This document shows, piece after piece, positions 11,063 through 22,235 of a stretch of DNA of 64,000 nucleotides. Origin of the DNA: Nitrosomonas aestuarii (GTDB lineage: Bacteria > Pseudomonadota > Gammaproteobacteria > Burkholderiales > Nitrosomonadaceae); NCBI RefSeq assembly GCF_003046585.1, contig NZ_QAAE01000001.1, forward strand, positions 1 to 64,000, read 5' to 3'. How positions within the stretch are numbered: position 1 is the first letter of the stretch; each line of letters starts with the position of its first letter. A model generated the notes under the pieces. It had not been told where the DNA came from, made no database searches, and saw nothing but the letters and a program-made list of their open reading frames with translations. The translations under genes were made by a program, and so were the position numbers.

Positions 11063-11281
11063 ATGGCTAAGGAAGAGACTATACAGATGCAAGGTGAAGT
11101 GCTTGAAACTTTACCGAATGCTACGTTTAAAGTTAAATTAGAAAATGGACATGTAGTTTTAGGTCATATTTCGGGAAAAATGAGGATGCATTACATTAGA
11201 ATTCTTCCTGGAGATAAGGTAACCGTTGATCTTACACCGTATGATTTGACAAGGGCACGAATTACCTTCAGAGCTAAATAA
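11063..11281 (+). CDS. infA: Translation initiation factor IF-1
   Basis: 72 residues, OB fold; occupies the ribosomal A site during initiation. [20 protein letters not shown] and the C-terminal [18 protein letters not shown] are family hallmarks. Between secY and rpmJ, a common arrangement in betaproteobacteria. Confidence 0.97.
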   Translation: MAKEETIQMQGEVLETLPNATFKVKLENGHVVLGHISGKMRMHYIRILPGDKVTVDLTPYDLTRARITFRAK

Positions 11282-11300
11282 GAAAAACTAAGGAGATTAA

Positions 11301-11414
11301 ATGAAAGTAATGGCATCAGTAAAAAAAATTTGTAGAAACTGTAAGATAATAAAACGAAATAGAGTGGTACGTGTAATTTGTACAGACCCGCGACACAAGC
11401 AAAGACAAGGTTAA
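11301..11414 (+). CDS. rpmJ: 50S ribosomal protein L36
   Basis: 37 codons starting at ATG 11301, behind a strong AGGAG site (about 11291-11295). The peptide [19 protein letters not shown] continues to [11 protein letters not shown]. It keeps the CXXC...C...H zinc-binding set (C11, C14, C27, H32), so this is the zinc-containing paralogue. The second M matches frequent L36 N-termini such as MKVRASVKK. Confidence 0.95.
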   Translation: MKVMASVKKICRNCKIIKRNRVVRVICTDPRHKQRQG

Positions 11415-11445
11415 GCCACTTAATTCATAATAGGTTATTTAATAA

Positions 11446-11805
11446 ATGGCACGTATAGCAGGTGTAAATTTACCCAATCATCAACATGTGAATATTGCGT
11501 TAACGGCAATATATGGCATAGGCCGTACAACTTCATTACAAATATGTGATCAGGTTGGTATTGCATCCGACATTAAACTAAAGGAATTATCCGATCAACA
11601 ATTGGATTTGCTGAGAGATCATATAGCAAAAATTGTAATCGAAGGTGACTTGCGGCGCGAAGTTTCGATGAATATTAAAAGATTGATGGATTTAGGTTGT
11701 TATAGAGGTTTTCGTCACAGAAAAGGTTTGCCTGTTAGAGGTCAAAGAACGAGAACGAATGCTCGAACCCGCAAGGGCCCTCGAAAAGCAATTCGAGCAA
11801 GATAA
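11446..11805 (+). CDS. rpsM: 30S ribosomal protein S13
   Basis: 119 residues; head protein contacting P-site tRNA and the B1 bridge. [20 protein letters not shown] start and the C-terminal [19 protein letters not shown] tail are diagnostic. Opens the alpha cluster. Confidence 0.97.
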   Translation: MARIAGVNLPNHQHVNIALTAIYGIGRTTSLQICDQVGIASDIKLKELSDQQLDLLRDHIAKIVIEGDLRREVSMNIKRLMDLGCYRGFRHRKGLPVRGQRTRTNARTRKGPRKAIRAR

Positions 11806-11834
11806 ATATAAGTTGATCTTTTTAGGATAAAATC

Positions 11835-12224
11835 ATGGTTAAATCAAATGTCCGTACAAGAAAAAAAATAAAAAAAAATGTGTCTGAGGGAATTGCGCAT
11901 ATACATGCTTCCTTTAATAATACTATTGTAACGATTACAGACAGACAAGGAAATGCATTGTCTTGGGCTACCTCAGGTGGGGCTGGATTTAAAGGATCTA
12001 GAAAAAGCACTCCTTTTGCTGCTCAAGTTGCTGCTGAGATTGCAAGTAAGGTTGCAATCGAATGCGGCGTTAAAAACCTAGAAGTTAAAATTAAGGGACC
12101 TGGACCAGGAAGGGATTCTGCTGTAAGAGCACTAAATGGCGCTGGTTTTAAAATAATAAGTATCTCAGATGTAACATCTGTACCTCATAATGGGTGTCGA
12201 CCACCTAAAAAACGTCGTATTTAA
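11835..12224 (+). CDS. rpsK: 30S ribosomal protein S11
   Basis: 129 residues, platform protein. Contains [20 protein letters not shown] and the C-terminal [14 protein letters not shown], the invariant S11 ending. An AGGA site lies just upstream. Confidence 0.97.
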   Translation: MVKSNVRTRKKIKKNVSEGIAHIHASFNNTIVTITDRQGNALSWATSGGAGFKGSRKSTPFAAQVAAEIASKVAIECGVKNLEVKIKGPGPGRDSAVRALNGAGFKIISISDVTSVPHNGCRPPKKRRI

Positions 12225-12234
12225 GGAGAACCCT

Positions 12235-12861
12235 TTGGCTAGATATCTTGAATCCAAATGCAAATTGTGTCGCCGTGAAGGTGAGAAGCTCTTTTTAAAA
12301 GGAGAGAAATGTTTTACGGACAAATGTGCAATTGATCGTAGAAATTACCCGCCTGGTCAGCACGGACAAAAAAAATCGCGTATATCGGACTATGGTGTTC
12401 AATTACGTGAGAAACAAAAAATAAGACGTATATACGGCATTTTTGAGAAGCAATTCAGAATTATATATAAAAATGCTGATAGACAACGTGGCGTCACAGG
12501 CGATAACTTGTTGCAACAATTGGAAAGTCGCTTGGACAATGTGGTTTACTTAATGGGATTTGGTTCTTCGCGTGCTGAGTCGCGTCAAATCATTCGGCAC
12601 AATAGTATACTCGTCAACGGAAGTAGAGTTAATATACCTTCATATATCGTAGAACCCGGTGATACAATCGCTGTTGACCAAAAATCGAGCGATCAATTGC
12701 GGATAAAAGCCTCACTTCAAGCTGCAGATAACCGTGGATATCCCTCTTGGATTGAAGTCGATATAAAAGGAATGAAAGGAACCTTTAAAAATAAACCTGA
12801 TCGCTCTGACTTACCTTCAACTATTAACGAATCTTTAGTAGTTGAGTTGTATTCCAAGTAG
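12235..12861 (+). CDS. rpsD: 30S ribosomal protein S4 (four-cysteine form)
   Basis: 208 residues from a TTG at 12235 that follows an ideal AAGGAG at 12223-12228; starting further upstream would overlap rpsK and add non-family residues. S4 nucleates 30S assembly and in enterobacteria represses the alpha operon. The N-terminal part carries CKLC near residues 9-12, then two more cysteines ([12 protein letters not shown]), followed by [17 protein letters not shown]. This is the zinc-binding arrangement known from Thermus S4, not the cysteine-poor E. coli type. The S4 RNA-binding domain follows ([15 protein letters not shown]). Confidence 0.96.
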   Translation: MARYLESKCKLCRREGEKLFLKGEKCFTDKCAIDRRNYPPGQHGQKKSRISDYGVQLREKQKIRRIYGIFEKQFRIIYKNADRQRGVTGDNLLQQLESRLDNVVYLMGFGSSRAESRQIIRHNSILVNGSRVNIPSYIVEPGDTIAVDQKSSDQLRIKASLQAADNRGYPSWIEVDIKGMKGTFKNKPDRSDLPSTINESLVVELYSK

Positions 12862-12895
12862 TAAATTTTAATATCACTTTCTTTAAGGTCATTAA

Positions 12896-13900
12896 ATGCA
12901 AGGTAATGATATATTAACACCACGTATTATAGATGTTCAGAATATATCACCATTACATGCTAAAGTTGTAATGGAGCCATTTGAAAGGGGATACGGATAT
13001 ACACTAGGTAATGCTTTACGTAGAATATTATTATCGTCTATGTCGGGCTACGCTCCAACCGAAGTTAAAATAGCTGGTGTCGTACACGAATATTCCACTT
13101 TAGATGGCGTTCAGGAAGATGTTGTAGATGTATTACTTAACATTAAGGGTATTGTACTTAAATTACATAATTCAGAAGAAGTTACGTTAAGACTTTCCAA
13201 GTCTGGTAAAGGTGTTGTCACAGCAAATGATATCGCATCAAGTCATGATGTTGAAATATTAAATCCTGATCATGTGATTGCACATTTGACGACTGGGGGA
13301 AAGCTTGATTTACAGCTTAAGATATCCCGTGGTAGAGGATATGTTCCTGCTACCACTCGGAAAATTTCTCAAGAAGAAAAGAGTATTGGCACTATAATAC
13401 TTGATGCATCTTTTAGCCCGATACGACGTGTTAGTTATACTGTTGAAAGTGCCAGAGTTGAGCAAAGAACAGATCTTGATAAACTCATAATGGATATTGA
13501 AACTAATGGGGTTGTAGATCCTGAAGAAGCTATTCGATACGCAGCAAGAGTATTAGTGCAACAACTATCTGTATTTGCAGATTTAGAAAGCACCCCGATA
13601 CCTACAGAGCAACCTATCATTCCACAAATTGATCCTGTTTTGTTAAGACCAGTAGATGACCTAGAATTGACAGTGCGTTCCGCCAATTGTTTGAAGGTTG
13701 AGAATATTTATTATATTGGTGATCTAATACAACGTACTGAGGCAGAGCTATTACGTACCCCTAATCTTGGGAGAAAATCTCTTAATGAGATTAAAGAAGT
13801 ACTTGCTGCTCGTGAACTTACACTAGGTATGAAATTAGATAATTGGCCACCTGCAAATTTAGAGAATTTAACTAAGGACATTAATCATGCGTCATCATAA
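12896..13900 (+). CDS. rpoA: RNA polymerase alpha subunit
   Basis: 334 residues. The N-terminal dimerisation/assembly domain contains [20 protein letters not shown]; the C-terminal domain, which contacts UP elements and activators, carries [20 protein letters not shown] and [19 protein letters not shown]. The last 14 bases overlap the start of rplQ. Confidence 0.97.
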   Translation: MQGNDILTPRIIDVQNISPLHAKVVMEPFERGYGYTLGNALRRILLSSMSGYAPTEVKIAGVVHEYSTLDGVQEDVVDVLLNIKGIVLKLHNSEEVTLRLSKSGKGVVTANDIASSHDVEILNPDHVIAHLTTGGKLDLQLKISRGRGYVPATTRKISQEEKSIGTIILDASFSPIRRVSYTVESARVEQRTDLDKLIMDIETNGVVDPEEAIRYAARVLVQQLSVFADLESTPIPTEQPIIPQIDPVLLRPVDDLELTVRSANCLKVENIYYIGDLIQRTEAELLRTPNLGRKSLNEIKEVLAARELTLGMKLDNWPPANLENLTKDINHASS

Positions 13901-14288
13901 CGCTTTTCGTAAACTAAACAGATCAAGCAGTCACAGAGCTGCAATGTTTCGCAATATGACAAATTCACTTTTGCGTCATGAAATTATAAAAACCACGTTA
14001 CCAAAAGCGAAAGAATTAAGAGGGTACGCCGAACCCATGATAACGCTTGGTAAGAATTCTAACTTCTCCAATAAAAGACGTGCATTCAACAAGTTACGAG
14101 ATCGTGAAATCGTTACAAAGTTATTTTCTGAATTAGGCCCTCGCTATGCCACTCGACCCGGTGGATATATAAGGATCTTAAAGTACGGATTCAGAAAAGG
14201 TGATAATGCCCCAATGGCATTGGTTGAATTGGTGGATCGGCCTATTGAAGAAACTGCTATAACCGACGTAAAAGAAGAAGATCAATAA
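13887..14288 (+). CDS. rplQ: 50S ribosomal protein L17
   Basis: 133 residues; [20 protein letters not shown] start and [20 protein letters not shown] are diagnostic. The start codon lies 14 bases inside rpoA, so translation is probably coupled. Closes the alpha cluster. A short acidic C-terminal tail (DVKEEDQ) extends past the conserved end. Confidence 0.96.
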   Translation: MRHHNAFRKLNRSSSHRAAMFRNMTNSLLRHEIIKTTLPKAKELRGYAEPMITLGKNSNFSNKRRAFNKLRDREIVTKLFSELGPRYATRPGGYIRILKYGFRKGDNAPMALVELVDRPIEETAITDVKEEDQ

Positions 14289-14439
14289 CACAGTTGTTGT
14301 CTCTAAGTGCACAAACAACTTAATTTTTCGATTACTTAGAATACTATCGGACAGGAGGATTCACTCCTATAGATCACTTAGTGCAGACTTAAGTTGTACT
14401 AATCTAACCTTATTTAAACTCATTCAACATTCTTCGAAC

Positions 14440-15294
14440 TTGGATATTCATATAATTCAAGTTCGAGGACTTGGTTTATGTTGGTTACGACCATTTGAAT
14501 GGATTAGTGAAAGCAAAATTAGATCATATTCAAATGTCTCCCTTCTAAATTACAATATATCAATATTTGATTTTTTAGACTCCACAAACAGTTACCTCTT
14601 AAGAAATAAGTCATGCTATATAGCCGACGAACGTACTCCTGTAGTAGTTACTGAACTACAATCGAGTGGCCGCGGGACTCATAATAGAGGCTGGTTTTCT
14701 AATTTAGGTGGTTCACTCACTTTTTCTATATTGTGGCGATTTGAGCGTAGCATAAAACATTTGTCGTCTCTTAGTTTGGTACTTGGCGTCTGTCTTGTAA
14801 GAGTATTTCAAAAGCTATCCCTCGATAAAGTTCAATTAAAATGGCCTAATGATGTCTTGTATAATAAACGTAAATTTGCTGGAATTCTGATTGAATGTTC
14901 CACTAATAGTGATGGTTCCATAACTGCAATCATTGGCATAGGTGTAAATCTTAAATTAGCTTCACATATACCAGATAGTATCAATCATTCTGTAACTGAT
15001 CTGTATCATATTTCTGGTAAGTTCTATAGTCGTAACCGGATATTAGCCTTGCTATTGAGTGAGCTTGATTCAGTTTTACAAGCTTTCGAAAATGAAGGCT
15101 TTAGGATTTTTCGCAATGAATGGGAAAGCTTTCATGCATATCAAGGACAGAATGTGGTTTTACATCTGCCTGACCAATACCCTATTGAAGGTATTGTTGA
15201 AGGTGTTGCAGATGATGGCACCTTGTTTCTTATTACTTCTTCCGGTCGACAACAATTTGCTATTGGCGAAATCAGCTTAAGAGTTATAGTCTAA
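14440..15294 (+). CDS. birA: Biotin-[acetyl-CoA-carboxylase] ligase BirA
   Basis: Attaches biotin to the carboxyl-carrier protein of acetyl-CoA carboxylase. Catalytic domain motifs: SSGRGTHNRGWFSNLGGS (biotinyl-AMP loop), LKWPNDVLYNKRKFAGILIE (central lysines), GIGVNL, and a C-terminal SH3-like part (IEGIVEGVADDGTLFL). The first canonical start codon is the TTG at 14440 (284 residues). However, the same frame is open back to a stop at 14269, and the translation from about 14323 (FRLLRILSDRRIHSY, then TNLTLFKLIQHSS) aligns with the BirA helix-turn-helix repressor domain, yet that stretch contains no ATG, GTG or TTG. Either a rare start (such as ATT at 14323) is used or the DNA-binding domain has been lost from translation. 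Followed one base later by coaX. Confidence 0.85.
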   Translation: MDIHIIQVRGLGLCWLRPFEWISESKIRSYSNVSLLNYNISIFDFLDSTNSYLLRNKSCYIADERTPVVVTELQSSGRGTHNRGWFSNLGGSLTFSILWRFERSIKHLSSLSLVLGVCLVRVFQKLSLDKVQLKWPNDVLYNKRKFAGILIECSTNSDGSITAIIGIGVNLKLASHIPDSINHSVTDLYHISGKFYSRNRILALLLSELDSVLQAFENEGFRIFRNEWESFHAYQGQNVVLHLPDQYPIEGIVEGVADDGTLFLITSSGRQQFAIGEISLRVIV

Positions 15295-15295
15295 A

Positions 15296-16051
15296 ATGTT
15301 TTCTCTACTTGCGATTGATTCTGGTAATTCTTATCTTAAATGGGCTTATTTTGAAAATAATCAATGTATAAGTCATAATAAAATTCTAAATCAAGAGATT
15401 ACGCAACTATCAGATTCGTTTTCATCATTAAAACAACCTGACCTCATCCTCATTTCTCAGGTATCAGATCAACGAATAAAAGATCAGATATCTTCTTTTT
15501 TTAAAAATTGGGGTAGTGAGCCGCGTTGGATTTATCCCCTGACCAAACAATGCGGTGTGACTAATAACTATGATAATCCTGGTCAGCTTGGCAGTGATCG
15601 CTGGGCCTCTTTAATTGCTGCGTGGCATAAATATCATGCGTCTTGTCTGGTTGTTAATATAGGTACAGCTATGACCGTTGATGCACTATCTAATGATGGA
15701 GTTTTTCTGGGTGGAATAATCCTCCCCGGCCCACATTTAATGTGGAATAGTGTTCTATTAAATACGCAAATATTTAACAATAACGATGATTACCGATATG
15801 AAATTTTCCCAGTAGAAACTAAGAATGCTCTTTACAGCGGTATTATTCAATCGTTAGTGGGATCTATAGAAAGAATGAGACATTTGTTTCATTTGAACCA
15901 CGGCAGTCCCCCAAAAAATTGCATTATCAGTGGTGGTGGAGTTGCTGATATACTTCCCCATTTTGATTTTGAATATACGTTTATTGATAATTTAGTTTTA
16001 GAGGGATTAAATATTATTGCCAATGACATGAAAATTGCCAACCAAGCGTAA
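15296..16051 (+). CDS. coaX: Type III pantothenate kinase
   Basis: Phosphorylates pantothenate, the first step to coenzyme A. 251 residues with the ASKHA-fold signatures: [16 protein letters not shown] (phosphate loop with catalytic Asp), [30 protein letters not shown] and GGIILPGP. The ATG lies one base after the birA stop; birA-coaX adjacency is common in proteobacteria, where fused forms also exist. Confidence 0.94.
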   Translation: MFSLLAIDSGNSYLKWAYFENNQCISHNKILNQEITQLSDSFSSLKQPDLILISQVSDQRIKDQISSFFKNWGSEPRWIYPLTKQCGVTNNYDNPGQLGSDRWASLIAAWHKYHASCLVVNIGTAMTVDALSNDGVFLGGIILPGPHLMWNSVLLNTQIFNNNDDYRYEIFPVETKNALYSGIIQSLVGSIERMRHLFHLNHGSPPKNCIISGGGVADILPHFDFEYTFIDNLVLEGLNIIANDMKIANQA

Positions 16052-16059
16052 AGTGGAAT

Positions 16060-16671
16060 ATGTCTTTATTCAAAGAAGCATCATTTTACATTTCAGTGAA
16101 CAAATTAATCGATTTGCCCTTGCATGATGGCGTTGAAATTGCCTTTGCAGGTCGTTCTAATGCAGGTAAATCCAGTGTAATTAATACACTGACAAGTCAT
16201 AAGAAACTTGCTTTTGTTAGTAAAACCCCAGGGCGAACACAACTTATTAACTTTTATCAACTTCGTTCCGATCTTTTTCTGGTAGATTTACCAGGTTATG
16301 GTTACGCGAAGGTTCCAATTGAAATACGGAATCACTGGAAATCCCTTCTCAGCAATTATTTACAAACCCGCAAAGAATTACTTGGGCTTGTCTTGATAAT
16401 GGATATTCGTCATCCTTTAAAAGACTTGGATTTACAAATGCTGAACTGGTTTACAATAACCGATAAGTCAGTACATATTATGTTGACAAAAGCCGACAAA
16501 TTAAGTCGGCAGCAAGCTAATATTACACTTAACAAGGTTACAGATTTTTTGGTTCTACATTATCCAGCAGTAAGTGTCCAATTGTTTTCAAGTACAAAAA
16601 CGGTGGGTGTGGAAGAGGCAAACAGGACAATTAAAAGCTGGGTTGACAAGAACCCCAAACAGTTAGATTAG
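16060..16671 (+). CDS. engB: Ribosome biogenesis GTPase EngB (YihA/YsxC)
   Basis: 203 residues; essential GTPase in 50S maturation. G1 [15 protein letters not shown]3 [10 protein letters not shown] and G4 TKADK are all present at family-typical spacing. It follows coaX by eight bases and precedes hemB across a structured gap, the order seen in several betaproteobacteria. Confidence 0.95.
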   Translation: MSLFKEASFYISVNKLIDLPLHDGVEIAFAGRSNAGKSSVINTLTSHKKLAFVSKTPGRTQLINFYQLRSDLFLVDLPGYGYAKVPIEIRNHWKSLLSNYLQTRKELLGLVLIMDIRHPLKDLDLQMLNWFTITDKSVHIMLTKADKLSRQQANITLNKVTDFLVLHYPAVSVQLFSSTKTVGVEEANRTIKSWVDKNPKQLD

Positions 16672-16703
16672 CATCAGGCATTTACGTATATGTAATATAA
16701 AAA

Positions 16704-16785
16704 CCCCCGGTTAAAAAGGGGAGCAAAACCGGGGGGAACCGCCTTAATATCACATAAGACCCTGTCACAGGGAGATAAGACAGGG
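16704..16785 (+). other. Two consecutive strong hairpins between engB and hemB
   Basis: The first hairpin pairs CCCCCGGTT (16704-16712) with AACCGGGGG (16727-16735) around a 14-base loop rich in A and G. The second pairs CCCTGTC (16760-16766) with GACAGGG (16779-16785); its loop begins ACAGGG, so an alternative pairing of CCCTGT with ACAGGG is possible. Neither stem is followed by a T-run, so these are not ordinary intrinsic terminators. The element could be the engB 3' end, a leader RNA for hemB or a small RNA. A conserved anti-hemB RNA motif is known from Burkholderia near hemB, but I cannot confirm similarity. Confidence 0.5.
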
Positions 16786-16867
16786 CACAAACTAATTATG
16801 CTCATTTAGAAGACAATGCAATTACAATACAAGTTCCTTAAAAATTACTATTTATTCGAGAATATGA

Positions 16868-17875
<1,008 letters not shown>

Positions 17876-17992
17876 AAACTAATTCTTTTAGTAGTATTAT
17901 TCTCCCGGTCAGTCAATATATAGAGACCAGTGCACATTATGCGTCTGGTGTATTGGCCGTTTAAAAGTGACCGCCCACCATTCGATGGTATA

Positions 17993-20311
17993 CTAAAATA
18001 ATTGATCCCTTAAGCTTTGAGTTGTTTCACCTAGGCCATCTAAATCCTCATTGGATAATGGCGGTAGTTGTTCACGAAAAAAGTATTCAGGAATGCCGTT
18101 TGATAATACTCTCAGGCCGGTTTCCGGATTAATTCTTTCTGCAACAATGCCTTCTGGTGGATTATATTTGGCAATAGGCTCTTCTTTTAGCGCCGTGCTC
18201 ATATACTGCATCCAGATCGGTAAGGCAACACGTCCTCCAGTTTCATTTTTCCCGAGTGACTGAGGTTCGTCATACCCTATCCATGCAACCGCCACCAGGT
18301 TTTTTTGAAAGCCGCAAAACCAAGCATCTACAAAATTGCTGGTGGTGCCCGTTTTTCCCGCTAGGTCTGAGCGGCCCAGTTGTTTTGCTCTGACGGCTGT
18401 CCCATAGTTGATGACATCCTGCATCATACTTGTCATAATAAAAGCATTGCGGGGGTCAATGACTCGTGGGGCATCGTTTGAAGCGGTTGCTGGTCGTGTT
18501 TGTTCATAAATATTTCCATTTTCATCTTCTATACGTTTGATGAAATAGGGTTCTATCCGAAAACCTTCATTGGCAAATACAGCATATCCCGCTGCCATTT
18601 GCATTGCAGTTACCGAACCTGAGCCCAATGACATTGGTAAATACGGTGGATGTTTATCTGCGTCAAAGCCAAATCGCGTGATGTAATCTTGTGCATACTG
18701 CAAATCGATAGCTTGTAAGATTCGGATTGACGCTAGATTTTTAGATTTTGCTAGTGCCTCTCGCATACGCATAGGTCCGCCATATTTGCCGTCAAAATTT
18801 CTAGGTTCCCATAATTTACTTCCGGTTTGTGAAGCACTGAAAGAAAGCGGCGCATCATTAATGATAGTTGCGGCGGTAAATCCCTTTTCTAATGAAGCAG
18901 AATAAATAAATGGTTTGAAACTTGAGCCGGGTTGTCGCCATGCTTGTGTGACATGGTTAAACTGATTTCGATGAAAATCAAAACCGCCGATTAATGCTCG
19001 AATTGCGCCGTCGTGTGAATTTATGGAAACTAATGCTGCTTCGACTTTGGGTAGTTGTACCACATGCCATATCTTTTTTGCGTCTTGTTGAATACGTATC
19101 ACTGCGCCGGGGCTGATATGTTTTTTCTCGGCAGATTTTTTTTCAGCGAGGTATTTTGCTACAAATTTAAGACCTTCTGTTTTAATTTGTATAATTTCAC
19201 CTCCCTTTTTGTAGGCTTGTATTTCGGTATTCTTTACAATCAATGCGATTGCTGGGATTATGTCATCACTTTCGTTGAAATCATCCAGCGCTTCTTCAAG
19301 TGCTTTTTCTTGATTTTTTTCGTATTTCTGTAAATCAATATATGCTTCTGGACCGCGATATCCTCGACGCTTGTCATATTCCAGCACATTGGAGCGTATT
19401 GCCTGATATGCGGCATGCTGATCTCGATGTCGAATTGTTGTGTAAACTCTGATCCCTCTGGTATAGGCTTCTTCATTAAAACGTTCATAAACAACTTGTC
19501 TGGCCATTTCAGCAACATAATCAGCCGGCATGACGAATTCTCTGGACTGTTTTACAACAGGCACGGGTTGCTTCTCTAACTGCTTGAATTCTTGTTCAGA
19601 AATATGGTTGAGTTTATACAAACGACCAAGGACATAAAGTTGTCTTGTTTTAGCGCGTTTGGGGTTAACCACGGGGTTAAAGCTGGAAGGTGCTTTTGGT
19701 AATCCGGCCAGCATTGCGGCCTCAGCTATACTAATATCCTGCAGTGATTTGCCAAAATAAGTTTGTGCAGCTGCTGCAAAACCATAGCTGCGCTGACCAA
19801 GATAAATCTGATTAATATAAAGTTCTAAAATCTTATCTTTGCTCAAGTTGTGTTCAATTTTAAAAGCCAGCAACGCTTCACTAAATTTTCTTGTTAATGT
19901 TTTTTCTCTTGTTAAAAAAAAGTTTCGCGCGACTTGCATTGTGATTGTGCTGGCCCCCTGACGGACACCACCAGCTGCAAAATTAGAATATGCGGCACGC
20001 AGAACACCTAAATAATCCACACCGCCATGTTCATAGAAACGATCGTCTTCAGCGGCAAGGATGGCTTGTTTAAGTTGTGAAGGGACTTCATCAATGGTGA
20101 CTAGATTGCGGCGCTCGGCACCAAATTCGCCGATTAAAAAACCTTCTTCGCTATATATCCGTAATGGTATTTTGGGGCGGTAATCGGTTAATGCATTAAG
20201 GGAAGGCAACGAAGAGAACGTAACAAGCGCGGCAAAAAAAAGCAGCAGTATGCTGACCACACTTAATGCCAAGATAGTGATGAAAGAAGAATAAAGCCAG
20301 CGGGATATCAT
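17993..20311 (-). CDS. mrcA: Penicillin-binding protein 1A (bifunctional peptidoglycan synthase)
   Basis: 772 residues, anchored by one N-terminal membrane segment (SFITILALSVVSILLLFFAA). The glycosyltransferase family 51 domain shows EDDRFYEHGG, QGASTITMQVARNFFL, RKFSEALLAFKIE and KDKILELYINQIYLG. The transpeptidase domain has SSFK within PGSSFKPF, SKN, and KTGTTSNFVDAWF. An OB-like insert lies between them. It is divergent from pilM over about 200 bases, an arrangement conserved in many gammaproteobacteria and betaproteobacteria (ponA next to pilMNOPQ). Confidence 0.95.
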   Translation of the reverse strand: MISRWLYSSFITILALSVVSILLLFFAALVTFSSLPSLNALTDYRPKIPLRIYSEEGFLIGEFGAERRNLVTIDEVPSQLKQAILAAEDDRFYEHGGVDYLGVLRAAYSNFAAGGVRQGASTITMQVARNFFLTREKTLTRKFSEALLAFKIEHNLSKDKILELYINQIYLGQRSYGFAAAAQTYFGKSLQDISIAEAAMLAGLPKAPSSFNPVVNPKRAKTRQLYVLGRLYKLNHISEQEFKQLEKQPVPVVKQSREFVMPADYVAEMARQVVYERFNEEAYTRGIRVYTTIRHRDQHAAYQAIRSNVLEYDKRRGYRGPEAYIDLQKYEKNQEKALEEALDDFNESDDIIPAIALIVKNTEIQAYKKGGEIIQIKTEGLKFVAKYLAEKKSAEKKHISPGAVIRIQQDAKKIWHVVQLPKVEAALVSINSHDGAIRALIGGFDFHRNQFNHVTQAWRQPGSSFKPFIYSASLEKGFTAATIINDAPLSFSASQTGSKLWEPRNFDGKYGGPMRMREALAKSKNLASIRILQAIDLQYAQDYITRFGFDADKHPPYLPMSLGSGSVTAMQMAAGYAVFANEGFRIEPYFIKRIEDENGNIYEQTRPATASNDAPRVIDPRNAFIMTSMMQDVINYGTAVRAKQLGRSDLAGKTGTTSNFVDAWFCGFQKNLVAVAWIGYDEPQSLGKNETGGRVALPIWMQYMSTALKEEPIAKYNPPEGIVAERINPETGLRVLSNGIPEYFFREQLPPLSNEDLDGLGETTQSLRDQLF

Positions 20312-20511
20312 GAAAGTAAATTCAAAATTTTGAACAAAATTTATTTAAAACAGTTTTAGGGGGTATATATCCCTTTTTTTTACAAATCATTTTTTTTAGA
20401 GTCTGTCAGAATTGTCGCCAGATTGCCAGCTTCTAAAAAAACAGTTTTTAAAGCCTGGAAGCTTGTTCAGGTGCAAACTAGTTCCTGGCATGGTTTGAAA
20501 TTAATTAACCA

Positions 20512-21639
20512 GTGAGTATCACCTCAAATAGAACAATGTTCAAGGGAAAATTTGATATTAATCTCGACTTTATGAAAATTAACTCCTCACATTTAATTGG
20601 AGTTGATATCAGCTCATCATCAGTAAAAATGGTGGAGTTATCAAAAGCGGGAAAAGGGGCCGGCAATTATCGTGTTGAACGGTATGTCATAGAACCATTG
20701 CATGGAAATGCAATGCAAGATGGTGCCATTGTGAATATGGATACTGTCAGTGAAAGCATACAACGCGCCTGGAAAAGATTAGGTTCTAAGTGCAGAAGAG
20801 TTGCAATGGCACTGCCGGCTTCCGATGTCATCACCAAGAAAATAATTGTCCCAGCTGGACAACGCGAAGATGATCTGGAATTTCAGGTTGAGAATGAAGC
20901 CAGTCAATATATACCTTTTGCCCTTGATGAGGTCAATCTTGATTTTCAAGTTTTGAGACCTTTACCTAACAATCCAGATGAAGTGGAAGTGCTCATCGCG
21001 GCTTCGCGCAGAGATAAAGTTGAAGATCGGGTTGCCGCATCGTTGTCAGCTGGCCTTAAAACCATTGTGATGGATGCCGAGCCCTATGCGGCACAGACTG
21101 TTTTCGAATTGATAAAGAATCAATTCCCTGAAAGCGGTAATGATCAAGTGATTGCAATAGTCGATATTGGTGCTACTGTGATGAAAACCAATGTGCTTCA
21201 TAACGGCGAGTCAGTATATATGCGCGACCAGCCGTTTGGGGGAGATCAACTTACGCAAGAAATTCACAATCAATATAATTTATCTCTCGAAGATTCAGAA
21301 AAAGCCAAGCGTAATGGTAATTTGCCTGAAAATTATAAAACAGATGTGCTGCATCCATTCTGTGAAACATTGGCAATTGAAGTGATGCGGGCAATTCAGT
21401 TTTTTTATACTTCAACACAATATACCGAAATCAATTACATCTTGATTGCTGGTGGGTGTGCAGCAATACCGAGTTTAGATGAAGTCATTACATCACGCAC
21501 ACAAGTTAGTACACTCGTTATAAATCCATTCTCAAGTATGGAGCTGTCCAGTCGTATTATTCCGAGGCAAATCAATAATGATGCGCCATCTCTTTTAATT
21601 GCTTGTGGCTTGGCTATGCGTAGCTTTGATCCGTCATGA
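20512..21639 (+). CDS. pilM: Type IV pilus assembly protein PilM
   Basis: Actin-like cytoplasmic protein of the pilus alignment complex, which binds the N-terminus of PilN. The conserved start LIGVDISSSSVKMVEL is at about residues 29-44, followed by the ATPase-fold motifs GQREDDLEFQVENEASQYIP, VDIGATVMKTNVL and ILIAGGCAAIPSL. The start is uncertain: GTG at 20512, ATG at 20536 or ATG at 20572 are in frame and none has a good ribosome binding site. First gene of pilMNOPQ; overlaps pilN by four bases. Confidence 0.92.
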   Translation: MSITSNRTMFKGKFDINLDFMKINSSHLIGVDISSSSVKMVELSKAGKGAGNYRVERYVIEPLHGNAMQDGAIVNMDTVSESIQRAWKRLGSKCRRVAMALPASDVITKKIIVPAGQREDDLEFQVENEASQYIPFALDEVNLDFQVLRPLPNNPDEVEVLIAASRRDKVEDRVAASLSAGLKTIVMDAEPYAAQTVFELIKNQFPESGNDQVIAIVDIGATVMKTNVLHNGESVYMRDQPFGGDQLTQEIHNQYNLSLEDSEKAKRNGNLPENYKTDVLHPFCETLAIEVMRAIQFFYTSTQYTEINYILIAGGCAAIPSLDEVITSRTQVSTLVINPFSSMELSSRIIPRQINNDAPSLLIACGLAMRSFDPS

Positions 21640-22223
21640 TTAAAATTAATCTTCTTCCACATCGAGAGTTAAAACGTAAAACACGACAACAACAGTTTGC
21701 GGTTTTTGCTGGAGTAGTCTGTGCGTTCGCTTTAATTACAATTTGGGGAGTGCATAATATTTTTGTCGGCAAAATTGAGTACCAGAATGGACGTAATCAA
21801 TACTTAAATAATCATATTGCTATTCTTGATAGACAGATCGCAGATATAAGAGACATTAAGAATCATACCCATGAACTGCTTGCACGTAAAAGTGTTGTCG
21901 AGACACTCCAGGGCAATCGATCTGAAGTCGTTTATTTGTTGGATCAATTAGTCAGATTGCTACCAGATGGTGTGTATCTGAAAAGTGTCAAGCAAGAAGG
22001 ACACAGTATCAATTTAACCGGTTACGCACAATCAAATGCTTGGGTATCGACATTAATGCGTAATCTTGAATCTTCTCCATGGTTGGAATCTCCTGCACTC
22101 ATTGAAATAAAAGCCGTGACTGTTAATAACGTTCGTCAGAATGAGTTTAATTTAAATATCAAATTAAAGTCGTCAATTGATGACAATGATGCGATTAATT
22201 CTAGTAATTCCAATGTTTTGTAA
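21636..22223 (+). CDS. pilN: Type IV pilus assembly protein PilN
   Basis: 195 residues, bitopic inner-membrane protein. Begins with the conserved PilM-binding INLLPHRELKRKTRQQQF motif, then one membrane segment (FAVFAGVVCAFALITIWGV), a coiled-coil region and a periplasmic ferredoxin-like domain. Start overlaps the pilM stop (ATGA). Confidence 0.93.
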   Translation: MIKINLLPHRELKRKTRQQQFAVFAGVVCAFALITIWGVHNIFVGKIEYQNGRNQYLNNHIAILDRQIADIRDIKNHTHELLARKSVVETLQGNRSEVVYLLDQLVRLLPDGVYLKSVKQEGHSINLTGYAQSNAWVSTLMRNLESSPWLESPALIEIKAVTVNNVRQNEFNLNIKLKSSIDDNDAINSSNSNVL

Positions 22224-22235
22224 GATTTGTTCGCT

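Noticed and set aside
17971-17992. ACCAT-TCG-ATGGT hairpin between hemB and mrcA as a terminator
   Set aside because: Only five base pairs with a three-base loop and no T-run; too weak to annotate.
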